This document shows, one piece after another, positions 1 through 9,803 of a stretch of 33,837 nucleotides of DNA. The stretch's first letter is position 1; every line of letters starts with the position of its first letter. The position numbers and the translations under genes are program-made. The notes under the pieces were generated by a model that saw only the letters and a list, made by a program, of their open reading frames with translations, was not told the origin of the DNA and did not search any database. The DNA comes from Akkermansiaceae bacterium UBA7890 (GTDB lineage Bacteria > Verrucomicrobiota > Verrucomicrobiia > Verrucomicrobiales > Akkermansiaceae), in assembly GCA_002501065.1 (NCBI GenBank), contig DLRK01000077.1:717-34553 (forward strand), written 5' to 3'.

Positions 1-2310
1 CTGGGGCTGACCCTCCTGGGGCTGGTCCTCCTGCGCTCCCAATTGCGCTTCGGCGGCATCGGCCAGGTTCTCCTGGCGTTCCGACAACTCGGCGGCCTGC
101 TCGGCAAGCTCGGCGGCAGCATCGGCTTGGTCCTGGAGAACCTCCGCCTGCGCTTCCGGGTTCTGGTTGATCTGCTGTTCGAGGGCCGCCTGTACCTGTT
201 CCTGAGCCTGCTGGATCTGCTGATTCGCCTCGGCTTCCGCTCCCTGCTGCTGCTCGTTGTTGGCTGCCTGACGCGCAATCTCGTTCTCCCGCTGCGCCAG
301 TTCGTTCAGTTTAGCCAGTTGCTCGAGGCGGCCTTCGTCCTGCTGGACGGCCTGCTGAATAGCCTGCAACTGCTCAATGGCCTCCTCGGCCGCCTCTCGT
401 GCCTCGTTCAACTCCTCCGCGCGTCCCTCGGGAGTATCCTGCAACGGGGTGTCCTCCAGGCTCTCCCGTGACTCAGTGACCTCCTGTGCGGCCTCACGCA
501 CATCGTCCGCCCGGGCCGCCTGCACCCCATTTTTCATCCGTTCGGCAAGCTCTTCCAGTTGTTCCTCGACACCAGCAAGTTTATCCCTTGCCTCGGCAAG
601 CTTCTTCTCAGCCTGTTCCGAGAGCTCGTCCTTCTTCACAGCCTCCTTGTGAGATTCCATGGCGTTTTTGGCCTCCCTTGTCTCCCGGATGGCCTCCGCA
701 ATGGTCTCACGCACGTCGCTCTGTTGCGCCCGGATCTCCTGGCGGGCCAGCGACTCCGCATTGCGATCGATCTTGATGATGAGCCACTCTGAACGTCCCA
801 CATTGGGCCCCCCCAGGGACTCCGGCAGGTTGTCAGTCACCACCACCGCCATGCGCAGTTCGTCGGCGTTCTTGTACTTTTCGGTGAGAGCACCGAGCGA
901 GACCAGTTCCTCACCCCGCCAGATTGGCTTGGCGCTCAGGGCATCCTGTTCCGGCACCGCAGCCGGCAAAGGGTCCACCGTGCTCCCGTTGACCAGCAGC
1001 TCCACCGCCGCAGACTCCACCCCGAAGTCTTCCGAGACTTCGTATTCCAGGCGCACCTGTTCCTCCGGCCGCAGGCGCAATTCCGCCTGGGTGGGAGCCA
1101 GCAGCACCACCTTGGGAGCGACATCCTGCTCCACCTTGACCGGGAAACGCAATCCCTCGATCTCGCGGCCCAGCTCGTGATGGAGCATGACCTGGCCGAG
1201 GCCGCCCTTTTCCGGTTCAAGCGTCCAGTTGACGGACACCCTGGTTCCGTCCGCTCCGGAGACGAGGCCCACGGTTCCCACTTCCCTGCCATCCAGGAGG
1301 AATCGTCCACGCTCCACTCCCGTGGTGGTGGTGCCCTTCACCGTGATCGTCGATCCGCCCAGGGCGGAAACGCCGCCTTCGAGCGGACGTTCCTGCCGGG
1401 ATTGATTGGTGTATTCCGGGAAGTCGACTACAACCTTCACCTTCTGGATTCGTGGCAGGGGCGCCACCGTGACGTCGTATCCATCGCTCCGGGCTTTTGC
1501 GACCTGTGCAAAGTAGTGAAAACTGTCCTTGGCTGCGGGCAGGCGATACTCAAACCGGCTGACACCGTCTTCCACCCCGGCCCGCCTGAGGGTTTCGGTG
1601 AGCGTCTCCTCCCCCTCACGTTCCATGATGAGGGAAAGCTCCTCCGCCTCGGAATCGGCGTATTTGATGATGATCTTTACCTCGTCTCCTTCCAGGACCT
1701 CAATGTTCTCGGGCTCAATGGTGAAGCGTACCGCTCCGGCATTTCCAAGATCGCTGAAGGGCGCAACCGTCCGGACCAGGAGACGTTGGGCCTCCCCGGG
1801 ATAAATCACGAAGACCAGGATGAAGACGGTCGCCAACCCGGTCGCCGGCCAGAGCCAGCGCTTGGCTCGGCGGGCCCGCACCTCGACGGTGGGATCCACT
1901 TCCCTGACATCCCCCTGTGCCTCCAGCACGAGTTCCTGGAGAAGCCCTTCCGAGACTCCTCCCCTGGAATCGCTCGACAGTTCCAAGGCGGTGCTGACCC
2001 GCTCCTGGATTTCCGGGTGCCGGGTCTCCAGCCATCGCGCGATCTGCACCAGGGTGATGCGATCCCTGAGGGGCTTTACAAACCAGGTCCTGATCGCCCA
2101 GAGCGCCCCCACCACGATGGATCCCAGCAGGACCCAGCTCACCATCACCGGCATCAAACCAAAGACCCGGTGAGCGGCCATGGAGAGGAGGAGCCCCCCC
2201 AGCACGACAGTTGCCACCGCGGCCAGACCTCGGAGAACCTGCATGCGGCGCACCCGTCCCAAGAGGGCTTGCAGGGGCTTGATAATCTCCCGGGGAAGTT
2301 TCTTACTCAT
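1..2310 (-). CDS. DUF4175-like membrane protein with long coiled-coil tail (3' end outside window)
   Basis: The frame is open from an ATG at 2310 to the window edge, giving 770 codons with no stop; the C-terminus is missing. The N-terminus has two adjacent membrane segments (about residues 28-80) and a third near 145-165. An Ig-like, beta-rich periplasmic region follows (about 190-500). From about residue 510 the chain is charged and rich in Glu, Gln, Ala and Arg, as expected of a long coiled coil. This layout fits DUF4175-type proteins that accompany MoxR/VWA operons in Planctomycetes and Verrucomicrobia. It is the last visible gene of the moxR operon, 69 nt after the VWA/GATase-like gene. 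Function is unknown; by context it may be the scaffold or client of the MoxR-VWA machinery. Family assignment is from layout and context, so moderately sure; the gene itself is near certain. Confidence 0.8.
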   Translation of the reverse strand, partial: MSKKLPREIIKPLQALLGRVRRMQVLRGLAAVATVVLGGLLLSMAAHRVFGLMPVMVSWVLLGSIVVGALWAIRTWFVKPLRDRITLVQIARWLETRHPEIQERVSTALELSSDSRGGVSEGLLQELVLEAQGDVREVDPTVEVRARRAKRWLWPATGLATVFILVFVIYPGEAQRLLVRTVAPFSDLGNAGAVRFTIEPENIEVLEGDEVKIIIKYADSEAEELSLIMEREGEETLTETLRRAGVEDGVSRFEYRLPAAKDSFHYFAQVAKARSDGYDVTVAPLPRIQKVKVVVDFPEYTNQSRQERPLEGGVSALGGSTITVKGTTTTGVERGRFLLDGREVGTVGLVSGADGTRVSVNWTLEPEKGGLGQVMLHHELGREIEGLRFPVKVEQDVAPKVVLLAPTQAELRLRPEEQVRLEYEVSEDFGVESAAVELLVNGSTVDPLPAAVPEQDALSAKPIWRGEELVSLGALTEKYKNADELRMAVVVTDNLPESLGGPNVGRSEWLIIKIDRNAESLARQEIRAQQSDVRETIAEAIRETREAKNAMESHKEAVKKDELSEQAEKKLAEARDKLAGVEEQLEELAERMKNGVQAARADDVREAAQEVTESRESLEDTPLQDTPEGRAEELNEAREAAEEAIEQLQAIQQAVQQDEGRLEQLAKLNELAQRENEIARQAANNEQQQGAEAEANQQIQQAQEQVQAALEQQINQNPEAQAEVLQDQADAAAELAEQAAELSERQENLADAAEAQLGAQEDQPQEGQPQ

Positions 2311-2379
2311 CGGATGGTAGTGGTTGAGGGGCTGAAGGCAGACGCCGGACACGTCCGCATCTCTGGAAGGTCGAATATA

Positions 2380-4803
2380 CTACGGAAGTCCACTCCGTCT
2401 TCTAATAACCCATTCTGAAGTTAATAGCGCACAAAACAAGACCAAGAGGGCCCAATGGTCCCAGAGCCGGGTCTCCCGGAGCTCCTCGCGGGTCTCCTCT
2501 CCCGTCAAAAACAGACCCGCCAGCTGCCCGGCCTCCTCCGGGGCCACCACGCGCCCGCCCGAGAGCTCGGCCAGGGTGTCCAGCAGCGGCCGGTTCAGCG
2601 TGGTCTCGGAAAGCTCCACCGGGCTCATGGCCCCCACCACCCGGAAGGCCGTGGAAACTCCGCCCTCCCCGTCCGCTTCCAGAAGATCGCTGGCCTTCTT
2701 GCCCACCAGCTTGATCTGGTAATCCCCCGATCCGGGGAACGGTCCCGCCTGCGCCTTGTGGAGCCCCGGGGAGCCCTCGACGTAACGCATCTGGACGGTG
2801 GCCAGCTTCTCGCCGTCCCGCCATACCTCGGCCTTCAGGGATTCGTCCTTCACCGGGTTTTTCTCCGCATCCCAGAGCCGGGCCGTGATCTGTAACTTGT
2901 CGTCGCCGGTGTAGCTCAGGTGGTCGGTCCCGAGTCGCACCGAGGCGGTGCCCGAACGCAGGTTGGGACCGGCCCCCCAGCGCACGAGCTGACCCCAGAA
3001 CCGGTGGTGATAGATATCGCCCACACCCTCCCGCAGCCGCCACGACCGGTCGGTGAGCAACATGGCCACCTTGCCATTGCCGACCTGCTGGGCGACCAGA
3101 AGAGCATTCCTGGCCTCCCGCTCCTTCCGTTGCGCCAGACGTGAGAGCGCATTGCTGAGATCTTCCACGTTGTTCACCGAGACCTCCCCGTCCTCTTCGC
3201 TGGAGGCCACCACCAGGACGCTGGCGCCCTCCTTCACACCTTCCACCGGGTGTCGCCAGCGGAACTCCGGGAACTCTCCCCACAAACGCTCGTTCTCAAG
3301 ACGGCTGTCCGACTGCGCGGTGATCGGGTGGTTGCGCCCCTCGGCGGTGAGGATGAGGCGATAGGGCGGCTCTTTCGTTCCGAAGAAGGTCCGGCGGCTC
3401 GGGGTGTAATTAACCGGGAATAGCTCCCGCGCGATCTCCGACTCGATGGCGTGCGGCATGTGCCGGGGACCCGCAATGGCGACAAGGAAGGCGGCCCGCT
3501 CGGTCACGCAGCTCTGAATGGTCTGCCAGGTGCTTTCTCCGATGGCCTCCGGCGGCACGTCCCCGATGATGATGACGTCAAACTTGCGCCATTCTTCCTC
3601 GCTCTCGGGCAACCCGGTGGCCTGGGCGTCGCCGAACTTCCGTGCGGCCGAGGCGGGAACGGGGGCCACCTGCTGCCCCTGGATCGTATCCGGCTCCAGG
3701 AGGACGTATTGCAGGTGGATCGACTTGTCCCGACCATAGAAGAGGTTGCGCAGGTAGCGGAACTCCCAGCGCGGATGGGAATCCACGATGAGCACATTGG
3801 TGCGGGCATCGGTGATCGCGGTCTCGAACTGCCAGCTGTTGTTCCTGTCAAAGAACTCCTCCCCGAGGTTCTCCAGTTCCACCGTGTAGGCGTTGATTCC
3901 GTCCTCCTCCGGAACATCGTTGAAGCGCACCTCCTCGCGGTGGTGGTCCTGGGGAATGGAGATCACCTGCTCCTGGACAATCTCGTCCCCTTTTTTCAGG
4001 AGCACCTTGGCGCGGCGTCCCCGGTATCCGTCGAACTTCAGGACGGTGGCCACCCGCAGGCGGTCCCCGAGGTAAATGGCATCAGGCGAACGCACCTCCA
4101 GGATGGCGGCATCCCGGGGCGGGGTCTCACTGCCGATTCCCACCACCCCGATGGGGGCATCCAGGATTCCGAAACGCCGCGCGATGTCTTCGACCCGGCC
4201 CGGGCGGTTGTGCCGGCCATCGGTCACCATCACGAGGCCCGCCAGGTTGTCCGGTGGAACCTGTTCCAGCACGGTGGTCATGGCCTTGGCCAGGTCCGTG
4301 GCCTGGTCCCATCCTTCCGCGGCTTCCTCGCCCTCGCTCAGGGTCTTGCGCGCCGCCCGGACAATGCGCACGCCCACCTTGCCCTTGAGTTCCTCGAAGA
4401 GGCCGCTCGCATTGATGGCATCCTTCGAAATATCATAGCGCGATGCCGTCTGGCCCGGGTCAACCAGGTCCATGGAGGCCGAGTCGTCCATCACCACGAT
4501 GACTTCCTGCTCCAGTTCACGGTTCACCTTCCGGCTGAAGACCGGCTGGAGGAGCATCCAGACCAGGGCGACCAGGGCCAGCAGGCGCAGGGCGGTCAGC
4601 CAACGCCCCTTGGTCCGTCCCACCGCACTCTGCTCGTAGCGGTAGAGAAAGATAATGAACTCGACCGCCACCGCCGTGATCAGCGCGATGGTCCAGAGCG
4701 GCCAGCCGGTACCGAGATGGAACACCTTGCGCAGCAACTCCATCAGTCCCCAGGCCGCCGCAAAGACGAGCGATCCACGGATCATCATCAATCCTGCACT
4801 CAT
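2380..4803 (-). CDS. VWA-domain membrane protein with GATase-like domain
   Basis: 807 residues. Two N-terminal membrane segments (about 34-54 and 69-86) precede a von Willebrand A domain with a complete MIDAS start, D106-x-S108-x-S110, and a later VTDGR strand. Next come Ig-like strands, a class I glutamine-amidotransferase-like fold (around the VIIIGDVPP segment), another Ig-like region, and a C-terminal membrane helix (about 775-797). The ATG at 4803 overlaps the TGA of the preceding BatA-like gene as ATGA, so the two are translationally coupled. The family accompanies MoxR ATPases; VWA proteins are thought to present metal-dependent binding surfaces to clients, with MoxR supplying ATP-driven force. 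The GATase-like part probably does not act as an amidotransferase, since such domains in these proteins usually lack the catalytic triad; I could not confirm this residue by residue. Confidence 0.88.
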   Translation of the reverse strand: MSAGLMMIRGSLVFAAAWGLMELLRKVFHLGTGWPLWTIALITAVAVEFIIFLYRYEQSAVGRTKGRWLTALRLLALVALVWMLLQPVFSRKVNRELEQEVIVVMDDSASMDLVDPGQTASRYDISKDAINASGLFEELKGKVGVRIVRAARKTLSEGEEAAEGWDQATDLAKAMTTVLEQVPPDNLAGLVMVTDGRHNRPGRVEDIARRFGILDAPIGVVGIGSETPPRDAAILEVRSPDAIYLGDRLRVATVLKFDGYRGRRAKVLLKKGDEIVQEQVISIPQDHHREEVRFNDVPEEDGINAYTVELENLGEEFFDRNNSWQFETAITDARTNVLIVDSHPRWEFRYLRNLFYGRDKSIHLQYVLLEPDTIQGQQVAPVPASAARKFGDAQATGLPESEEEWRKFDVIIIGDVPPEAIGESTWQTIQSCVTERAAFLVAIAGPRHMPHAIESEIARELFPVNYTPSRRTFFGTKEPPYRLILTAEGRNHPITAQSDSRLENERLWGEFPEFRWRHPVEGVKEGASVLVVASSEEDGEVSVNNVEDLSNALSRLAQRKEREARNALLVAQQVGNGKVAMLLTDRSWRLREGVGDIYHHRFWGQLVRWGAGPNLRSGTASVRLGTDHLSYTGDDKLQITARLWDAEKNPVKDESLKAEVWRDGEKLATVQMRYVEGSPGLHKAQAGPFPGSGDYQIKLVGKKASDLLEADGEGGVSTAFRVVGAMSPVELSETTLNRPLLDTLAELSGGRVVAPEEAGQLAGLFLTGEETREELRETRLWDHWALLVLFCALLTSEWVIRRRSGLP

Positions 4804-7688
4804 TCCGCCTTCCCGAGTCCTTTCATTTTTTCCAGCATTCCCGGATCGGGTCCGATCTTCTCTTCAAACTCCACCTTCACATCCTCCGCAGTCCGGCGCG
4901 ACTTCGAGATCCATCGGGCGAGGGCCACTTCCAGCAGGAGGAGGAAGAAGGCCGCCACCGCCAGGATTTTCCACAACTCCTTCCCGAAACCCTTGCCACT
5001 GAGGACCGCCAGCACGTCTTTCACGGACTGGGCCTCCACCAGGTCGATATTCTTGCGAATGAGCTCCTTGTCTTCTTCCTCAAGCCGCTCAAGGCGGCTC
5101 TCCCGCACATCCCGCCGGACCACCAGGGGCACTTCCCCACTCTCCAGTTCCTCGATCTCCTTGCGCAGCTGTTCCGGCACGGTCACCTTGTAGAGACCGG
5201 GAATGGCAGCCCCATCGAGTTCCAGCACCCGTCCACGCCGGCCCACCGAAAGGCTGGCCATCCGCTCCTGGCCCCGCGGATCGACTGCGGTGCTCCTCGC
5301 GATCACCTCATTCTCCCGTTCGCCGGTCAGAGGGAGTAACGCCTGGGCCGGGATGATCTCCATCTTGCTGCCACCCGGCACCTGCCAGTGAAGCTTGATA
5401 CTGGCGTGGGAAGACTCCTCCTGGTAATCGAGCTCGATCCGCGCGGGGGTGCCCGCTTCCAGCTTGATCTCGCCGCTTTCCCTCTGGCCCGTTGACGCCA
5501 CTCGCATGACCGTCCGACCGTTGATCTTGAGAATGGCCTTGTCGTCCACCACCATGCGGAACCGGTAGCTTCCGGTCACGGGCGGCACGAGATGACCCTC
5601 CCAGCGGATCTTGAAACGGTCCCGGTTCATCCCCGGGTAGGGCTGCTGGTCCTTCCAGTCAAACTGGATGGTGGGATCGACCCGCTCAACCGCAATCCCC
5701 CGGTCCTCATCGAAGGAACGGTAATAGGTGCCCTTCAGGCCCCCACCACCCGGCAGGGCCAGGGCGGGCCGCCAGGTCGCCTCCACATTGAGCTTCACCC
5801 CACCCGCCCCGGCGAGCCAGGTGACCAGCTCGTGGACCAGCGGCACAAAGGACTGCCGGGTGGTCAGGTTTCCGGTGCGAACATCGAAGCCCGACGTGGC
5901 CAGAAGAATGCGGCCCTTCCCGTAGTTGCGTCCCGCCAGGAAAGGCTTCCCGTTCGTGTAACGGGCCGCCACCACCCCCCCCTTGCGGCCCTCGGTCACC
6001 TCGCGGAAACCCGACACCCGGGCCTTGCCCAGGTCGCTGCTGCGCTCATCCTTGAAGAGAACCAGCGTTTCATGATCGAAGGTGGCGGGCGCGGGGTGAA
6101 TGCCCTCCGCGTCAGCCTGCAGGGTTCCCAGGTCCACCGGGCACACCGCACCGCCGGGCCCCTCCCAGCCGTTGTAGAATCCTTCGTCGGCTCTCGGTCC
6201 GGCCAGGATGAGAAGCCCCCCGCCATTCGCCACGTAAGCCGCCATCCGCTCGGCCATGCTCCCGGGCAGGCGCACCACATCGGCCAGCACCACCACCCGG
6301 TAGTTTTCCAGGTCCTTGAGGGTCGTGATCTCCGGAGCCGGTATCACGGTGGGCTCCATCAGGTAATTTTCCTCCGGCTTGTTCCCCTCCACCAGCTCGG
6401 TCGAGGGCGCCAGGGCAAGGGCGGTGAACCCGGCCGCCCGCTCGAAGAACCCCCCGCTCGGATTGCCATCCACCAGGAGGACCGGAAGCCGCTTCTTCAC
6501 TGCCACCACCAGTTCCTGCACATCATCCACCGGCAGATCGTCCCCGGCATCGAGGAGGGCCTCCACCACCGTCGGTCCGGCCAGCTTGAAGAGATGGCGC
6601 AGTTCGACGGTCTCTTCCTGTCCCGGGGCCAGCTGACCGATCGCCATCGGCTCCAGGGGCTCTTCGCCCACCGTCACCTGCAGGGGATTGGGCGTCACCG
6701 CTTCCGTGCCCGTGTTCTCAATTGTCACCCGGATCGTGGCCTCGCGGTCGGTCCCCACCACTTCCCGGGAAAGATCAATCCGGGAAACCGCCACGTTGCG
6801 CAGGGACTCCGGGGGCGGAAAGCTCCGGACCATCAGCTTGGGCGGACGCGGCAGGCCTTCGACCGCCTCCCCGAAAGACGTCCAGGCCGAGGGACTGTCC
6901 AGACGCCATCCCAGCCGCTGGCTGTCGGTAAAGACCACGATCTCCTTGGCCGCGTGATAACCCTTGGCCAGGTTGAGCAGGCTCACCCCCAGGGCATCGT
7001 GTGCGCGAAAGGGGCCCCCCACCGGGCTCAATTCCTCCAGAACCTCGATCACGTCGGCCCGGTGCGTGAGGGGCGCACCCGTCACCGCATCGGGAGCCGG
7101 CCCTCCCAGGATGACTGAGAAGGCCGTGCCGCGCGGAGCTCCCTTTACCAGCTCGACCGCCTCCTCGATGGCCTGTTGAAACGCGCTGCGTCCATCCGGC
7201 CCGGGAATCTCCATGGACGTGGAAGCATCTATGACGAGGGCGATATCCCGGCTCCCCGTGTTCTGGAACCGGGCCAGGTTGAGTTGGCGTTCAAAGAGAA
7301 TGAGAGCCACCCCGGAGAGCAGCAGCAACAGGGCCACCCCCCGCGTGAGCCAGCGCGTCGCGGCCCTGCTCAGCACGAAGGAGGCTCCCAGGGCCGCCAC
7401 GCCAAGGAGCCCCAGGGGCAGCACGAAGATCCACGGCACGTTGGAATCGGGCGGCACGAAGGGACGGGCCAGGGCCAGGGCCAGCAGGGCGATGAGGAGG
7501 CAACGGGCCGCCATCAGCAGCATGTCCTCCCATTCCATCCGCCGCCGGCGCATCGCCACCGTATCGAAAAGAAATCGCATCGCTCCCCAGTCCAGCGGCC
7601 GGGCCGACTGCCGCCGCATCATGTGCAGGATGATGGGCACCAGGACTCCCGCGAGTCCGATCAGCAACCATGGATTGAGAAAGAGCAT
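4800..7688 (-). CDS. BatA-like VWA membrane protein with inserted PA14 domain
   Basis: 962 residues from the ATG at 7688. The frame is open 26 codons further upstream, but the chosen start begins with the hallmark BatA/aerotolerance N-terminus (MLFLNPWLLIGLAG). Visible parts: membrane segments at about 4-22, 57-75, 85-105 and 115-132; a VWA domain with MIDAS D154-x-S156-x-S158; a CARDB/Ig-like stretch (about 300-395); a GATase-like fold (about 400-625); a PA14 domain (about 650-785, with GTYYRSFD at its start and SYRFRMVVDD in its core); and a C-terminal membrane helix (about 905-930). PA14 domains commonly bind carbohydrate. It lies 87 nt after the DUF58 gene and overlaps the next VWA gene by 4 nt. 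A periplasmic sugar- or peptidoglycan-facing role is inferred. The PA14 insertion is unusual for BatA. Confidence 0.9.
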   Translation of the reverse strand: MLFLNPWLLIGLAGVLVPIILHMMRRQSARPLDWGAMRFLFDTVAMRRRRMEWEDMLLMAARCLLIALLALALARPFVPPDSNVPWIFVLPLGLLGVAALGASFVLSRAATRWLTRGVALLLLLSGVALILFERQLNLARFQNTGSRDIALVIDASTSMEIPGPDGRSAFQQAIEEAVELVKGAPRGTAFSVILGGPAPDAVTGAPLTHRADVIEVLEELSPVGGPFRAHDALGVSLLNLAKGYHAAKEIVVFTDSQRLGWRLDSPSAWTSFGEAVEGLPRPPKLMVRSFPPPESLRNVAVSRIDLSREVVGTDREATIRVTIENTGTEAVTPNPLQVTVGEEPLEPMAIGQLAPGQEETVELRHLFKLAGPTVVEALLDAGDDLPVDDVQELVVAVKKRLPVLLVDGNPSGGFFERAAGFTALALAPSTELVEGNKPEENYLMEPTVIPAPEITTLKDLENYRVVVLADVVRLPGSMAERMAAYVANGGGLLILAGPRADEGFYNGWEGPGGAVCPVDLGTLQADAEGIHPAPATFDHETLVLFKDERSSDLGKARVSGFREVTEGRKGGVVAARYTNGKPFLAGRNYGKGRILLATSGFDVRTGNLTTRQSFVPLVHELVTWLAGAGGVKLNVEATWRPALALPGGGGLKGTYYRSFDEDRGIAVERVDPTIQFDWKDQQPYPGMNRDRFKIRWEGHLVPPVTGSYRFRMVVDDKAILKINGRTVMRVASTGQRESGEIKLEAGTPARIELDYQEESSHASIKLHWQVPGGSKMEIIPAQALLPLTGERENEVIARSTAVDPRGQERMASLSVGRRGRVLELDGAAIPGLYKVTVPEQLRKEIEELESGEVPLVVRRDVRESRLERLEEEDKELIRKNIDLVEAQSVKDVLAVLSGKGFGKELWKILAVAAFFLLLLEVALARWISKSRRTAEDVKVEFEEKIGPDPGMLEKMKGLGKAE

Positions 7689-7775
7689 CTGTCTTACTTG
7701 TCGGCTCTCAGCTGCCGGTTGTCGGTGGAAGCAACTGCCCCCTCTCTTCCTGGTAACGAATTCCACATAACGGCT

Positions 7776-8714
7776 CTACCGCTTGGCATGCATTCTCCGG
7801 CCCAGATAACGCACGAGCGTATCGCGCAACGGCGTTTTGGTGTTCACCGGCACATAGTCGGCCTGCAGTTTCCCGCTGGCCGTCTCCATCGACTTTACAA
7901 AATCACGCACCTTCTCCAGGTAGGCTGCCCGCACCGCCTGGGGATCGATCCGAAGCATGGGCTCCACCCCTTCCAGATCCCGGAAGCGCTGGAAAGCCTT
8001 GAAGGGGAAGGTCAGTTCCTCATCGGCCAGGACGTGCAGAAGAACGAGTTCATGCTGGCGGAAATCAAAGTGGTGGAGCGATTCGATGATATCCTGCGGT
8101 TCGTCAAAAAGGTCGCTGATGAGGATGACCAGCCCGCGCTTGTGGACCCGCTCGGCCACCTCATGCAGGACATCCGCCACCTTGGTCTCCTCCCCCGGCT
8201 CGGACTGGTGCAGGGTTTCCACAATGCGGCGCAGGTGGCTGGGCCGGCTCCCCGCGCGGAGGTAGGAGCGCACCCGGGAGTCGAAGGTCACCAACCCGGC
8301 GGCATCTCCCTGCTTGATGAAGAGATAGCTCAACGCCGCCGCCAGATAACGGGCATAGGCGAACTTGGACATCGCCTCGCCGTCCACCAGGGCCGCCTCC
8401 TCTCCGCGGAAGGCCATTGAGCCCGAAATATCGACCGCCACCGTGACCCGCAGGTTGGTTTCCTCGATATACTGCTTGATGACGTTGCGATCGCTCTTGG
8501 CCATTACCCGCCAGTCGAGATTGCGCGGATCATCGCCGGGAGTGTACTCGCGGTGTTCCGCGAACTCGACCGAGAATCCCTTGTCCGGACTGGTATGCTT
8601 CCCGGTCAGGGTCCCCTGCATCCGCTTGCGGGCCAGCCACTCGAGCCGCCGCATCACACCCATGGTCTCCTCCGGCAGGAGCTTCATGGACTCGGGCACT
8701 TCTATCGAGGGCAT
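7776..8714 (-). CDS. DUF58 domain protein
   Basis: 312 residues. DUF58 proteins are VWA-like partners almost always encoded next to MoxR ATPases. The family signature is clear: a GFSVEFAEHREYTPGDDPRNLDWRV-type core (about residues 44-70) and a MIDAS-like DISGSM in the middle. No membrane segment is visible, so it is probably cytosolic and works with MoxR. Start choice is uncertain. The frame extends to a TTG at 8759, and a further ATG lies at 8687; I took the ATG at 8714. None of the three has a convincing ribosome-binding site. The gene starts 60 nt after the moxR stop and belongs to the same transcript. Confidence 0.9.
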   Translation of the reverse strand: MPSIEVPESMKLLPEETMGVMRRLEWLARKRMQGTLTGKHTSPDKGFSVEFAEHREYTPGDDPRNLDWRVMAKSDRNVIKQYIEETNLRVTVAVDISGSMAFRGEEAALVDGEAMSKFAYARYLAAALSYLFIKQGDAAGLVTFDSRVRSYLRAGSRPSHLRRIVETLHQSEPGEETKVADVLHEVAERVHKRGLVILISDLFDEPQDIIESLHHFDFRQHELVLLHVLADEELTFPFKAFQRFRDLEGVEPMLRIDPQAVRAAYLEKVRDFVKSMETASGKLQADYVPVNTKTPLRDTLVRYLGRRMHAKR

Positions 8715-8774
8715 ACAGCAGGCACCAATAAACAGATAAACCAGTTCGGCTTCGTCCAAACACGAAAACGAGCT

Positions 8775-9782
8775 CTAAATCTTGATCTCTTCCTTGGGCT
8801 GCAGATGTTCCAGCAGCATTTCCACGATGCTGTCGCTGGTCACTCCTGAAGCCTCGGCATTGAAGGTGGTGAGCACACGGTGGCGCAGCACCGGATGGGC
8901 CACCGCGGTCACGTCTCCGGTGGTGGCGTGGAAGCGGCCCCGCAGCACGGCGTGAGCCTTGGCCGCCGAAATCAGGGCAATCCCGGCCCGGGGCCCGGCG
9001 CCCCATCCCACCATCTCTTTCACGAACTCGGGAGCCTCGCCCGAGTTGGGACGGGTTGCCCGTACGATGTCCGCCGCAAAATCGATCACGTGATCGCCCA
9101 CCGGCACACGCTTCACGATCTCCTGCAGTTGCAGGATCTCCTCCGCGTTCATGAGGGCCTTGACCTCGCCCTCACCGGGACTGGTCACTCTCCGGATGAT
9201 CTCGCGCTCTTCCTGATCGTCGGGATAGTCCACCACGATATTGAAAAGGAAACGGTCCAGCTGCGCCTCGGGGAGTGGATAGGTTCCCTCCTGTTCGATG
9301 GGGTTCTGGGTGGCCAGCACGAAGAAGGGCTTGGGCAGGTGGCAGGTCTTCTCTCCCACCGTAACGTGGTGCTCCTGCATCGCCTCAAGGAGGGCCGCCT
9401 GTGTCTTGGGCGGGGTCCGGTTGATCTCGTCCGCCAGAATCATGTTGGCGAACACTGGCCCTTCCACGAAGCGAAAGCTGCGGCGACCGGACTCCTGGTT
9501 CATCTCCAGCACATCGGTTCCCGTGATGTCGGCCGGCATCAGGTCAGGGGTGAACTGGATCCTCTTGAAACTGAGATCCAGGGCCCGGGCCACGGTGGAA
9601 ACCAGGAGAGTCTTGGCCAGGCCCGGAACGCCCACCAGAAGGGCATGACCCCGGCAGAAAATGGCCATGAGCACCTGCTCGACCACCTCTTCCTGTCCCA
9701 CAATGACCTGCGAGAGCTCCTCCTTCATCTGGCCATAGACCGAATGGAGCTTCTCGACGGCTTCTTTTTCGTCCATACTCAT
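8775..9782 (-). CDS. MoxR-family AAA+ ATPase
   Basis: 335 residues, full length for the family. Walker A is GVPGLAKT at 51-58 and Walker B is in MILADEIN at 114-121; a sensor-1 type LATQNP follows at 157-162. MoxR ATPases act as chaperones that use ATP to remodel or load metals or cofactors into partner complexes, typically together with VWA proteins. Here it is the first gene of a five-gene minus-strand run (moxR, DUF58, BatA-like, VWA/GATase-like, DUF4175-like). A second in-frame ATG lies two codons inside, at 9776, and neither start has a Shine-Dalgarno. The 291 bp upstream holds a strong stem-loop whose end is 21 nt before the ATG. Confidence 0.96.
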   Translation of the reverse strand: MSMDEKEAVEKLHSVYGQMKEELSQVIVGQEEVVEQVLMAIFCRGHALLVGVPGLAKTLLVSTVARALDLSFKRIQFTPDLMPADITGTDVLEMNQESGRRSFRFVEGPVFANMILADEINRTPPKTQAALLEAMQEHHVTVGEKTCHLPKPFFVLATQNPIEQEGTYPLPEAQLDRFLFNIVVDYPDDQEEREIIRRVTSPGEGEVKALMNAEEILQLQEIVKRVPVGDHVIDFAADIVRATRPNSGEAPEFVKEMVGWGAGPRAGIALISAAKAHAVLRGRFHATTGDVTAVAHPVLRHRVLTTFNAEASGVTSDSIVEMLLEHLQPKEEIKI

Positions 9783-9803
9783 AGATTCAATGGTGTTTAC
9801 CTG

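Noticed and set aside
1177..2418. A 413-codon plus-strand frame
   Set aside because: Antisense to the DUF4175-like gene, which has coherent membrane, Ig-like and coiled-coil regions; the plus frame has none.
3451..5193. A 580-codon plus-strand frame across the VWA genes
   Set aside because: Antisense to two clear protein-coding genes, with no recognisable domain and biased composition.
7689..7775. Short repeated words (CCGACAA, GCTCTCAGC-like) in the gap between the DUF58 and BatA-like genes as a lineage repeat element
   Set aside because: The copies are only 7-9 bp and no extended or regular unit can be defined from this window.
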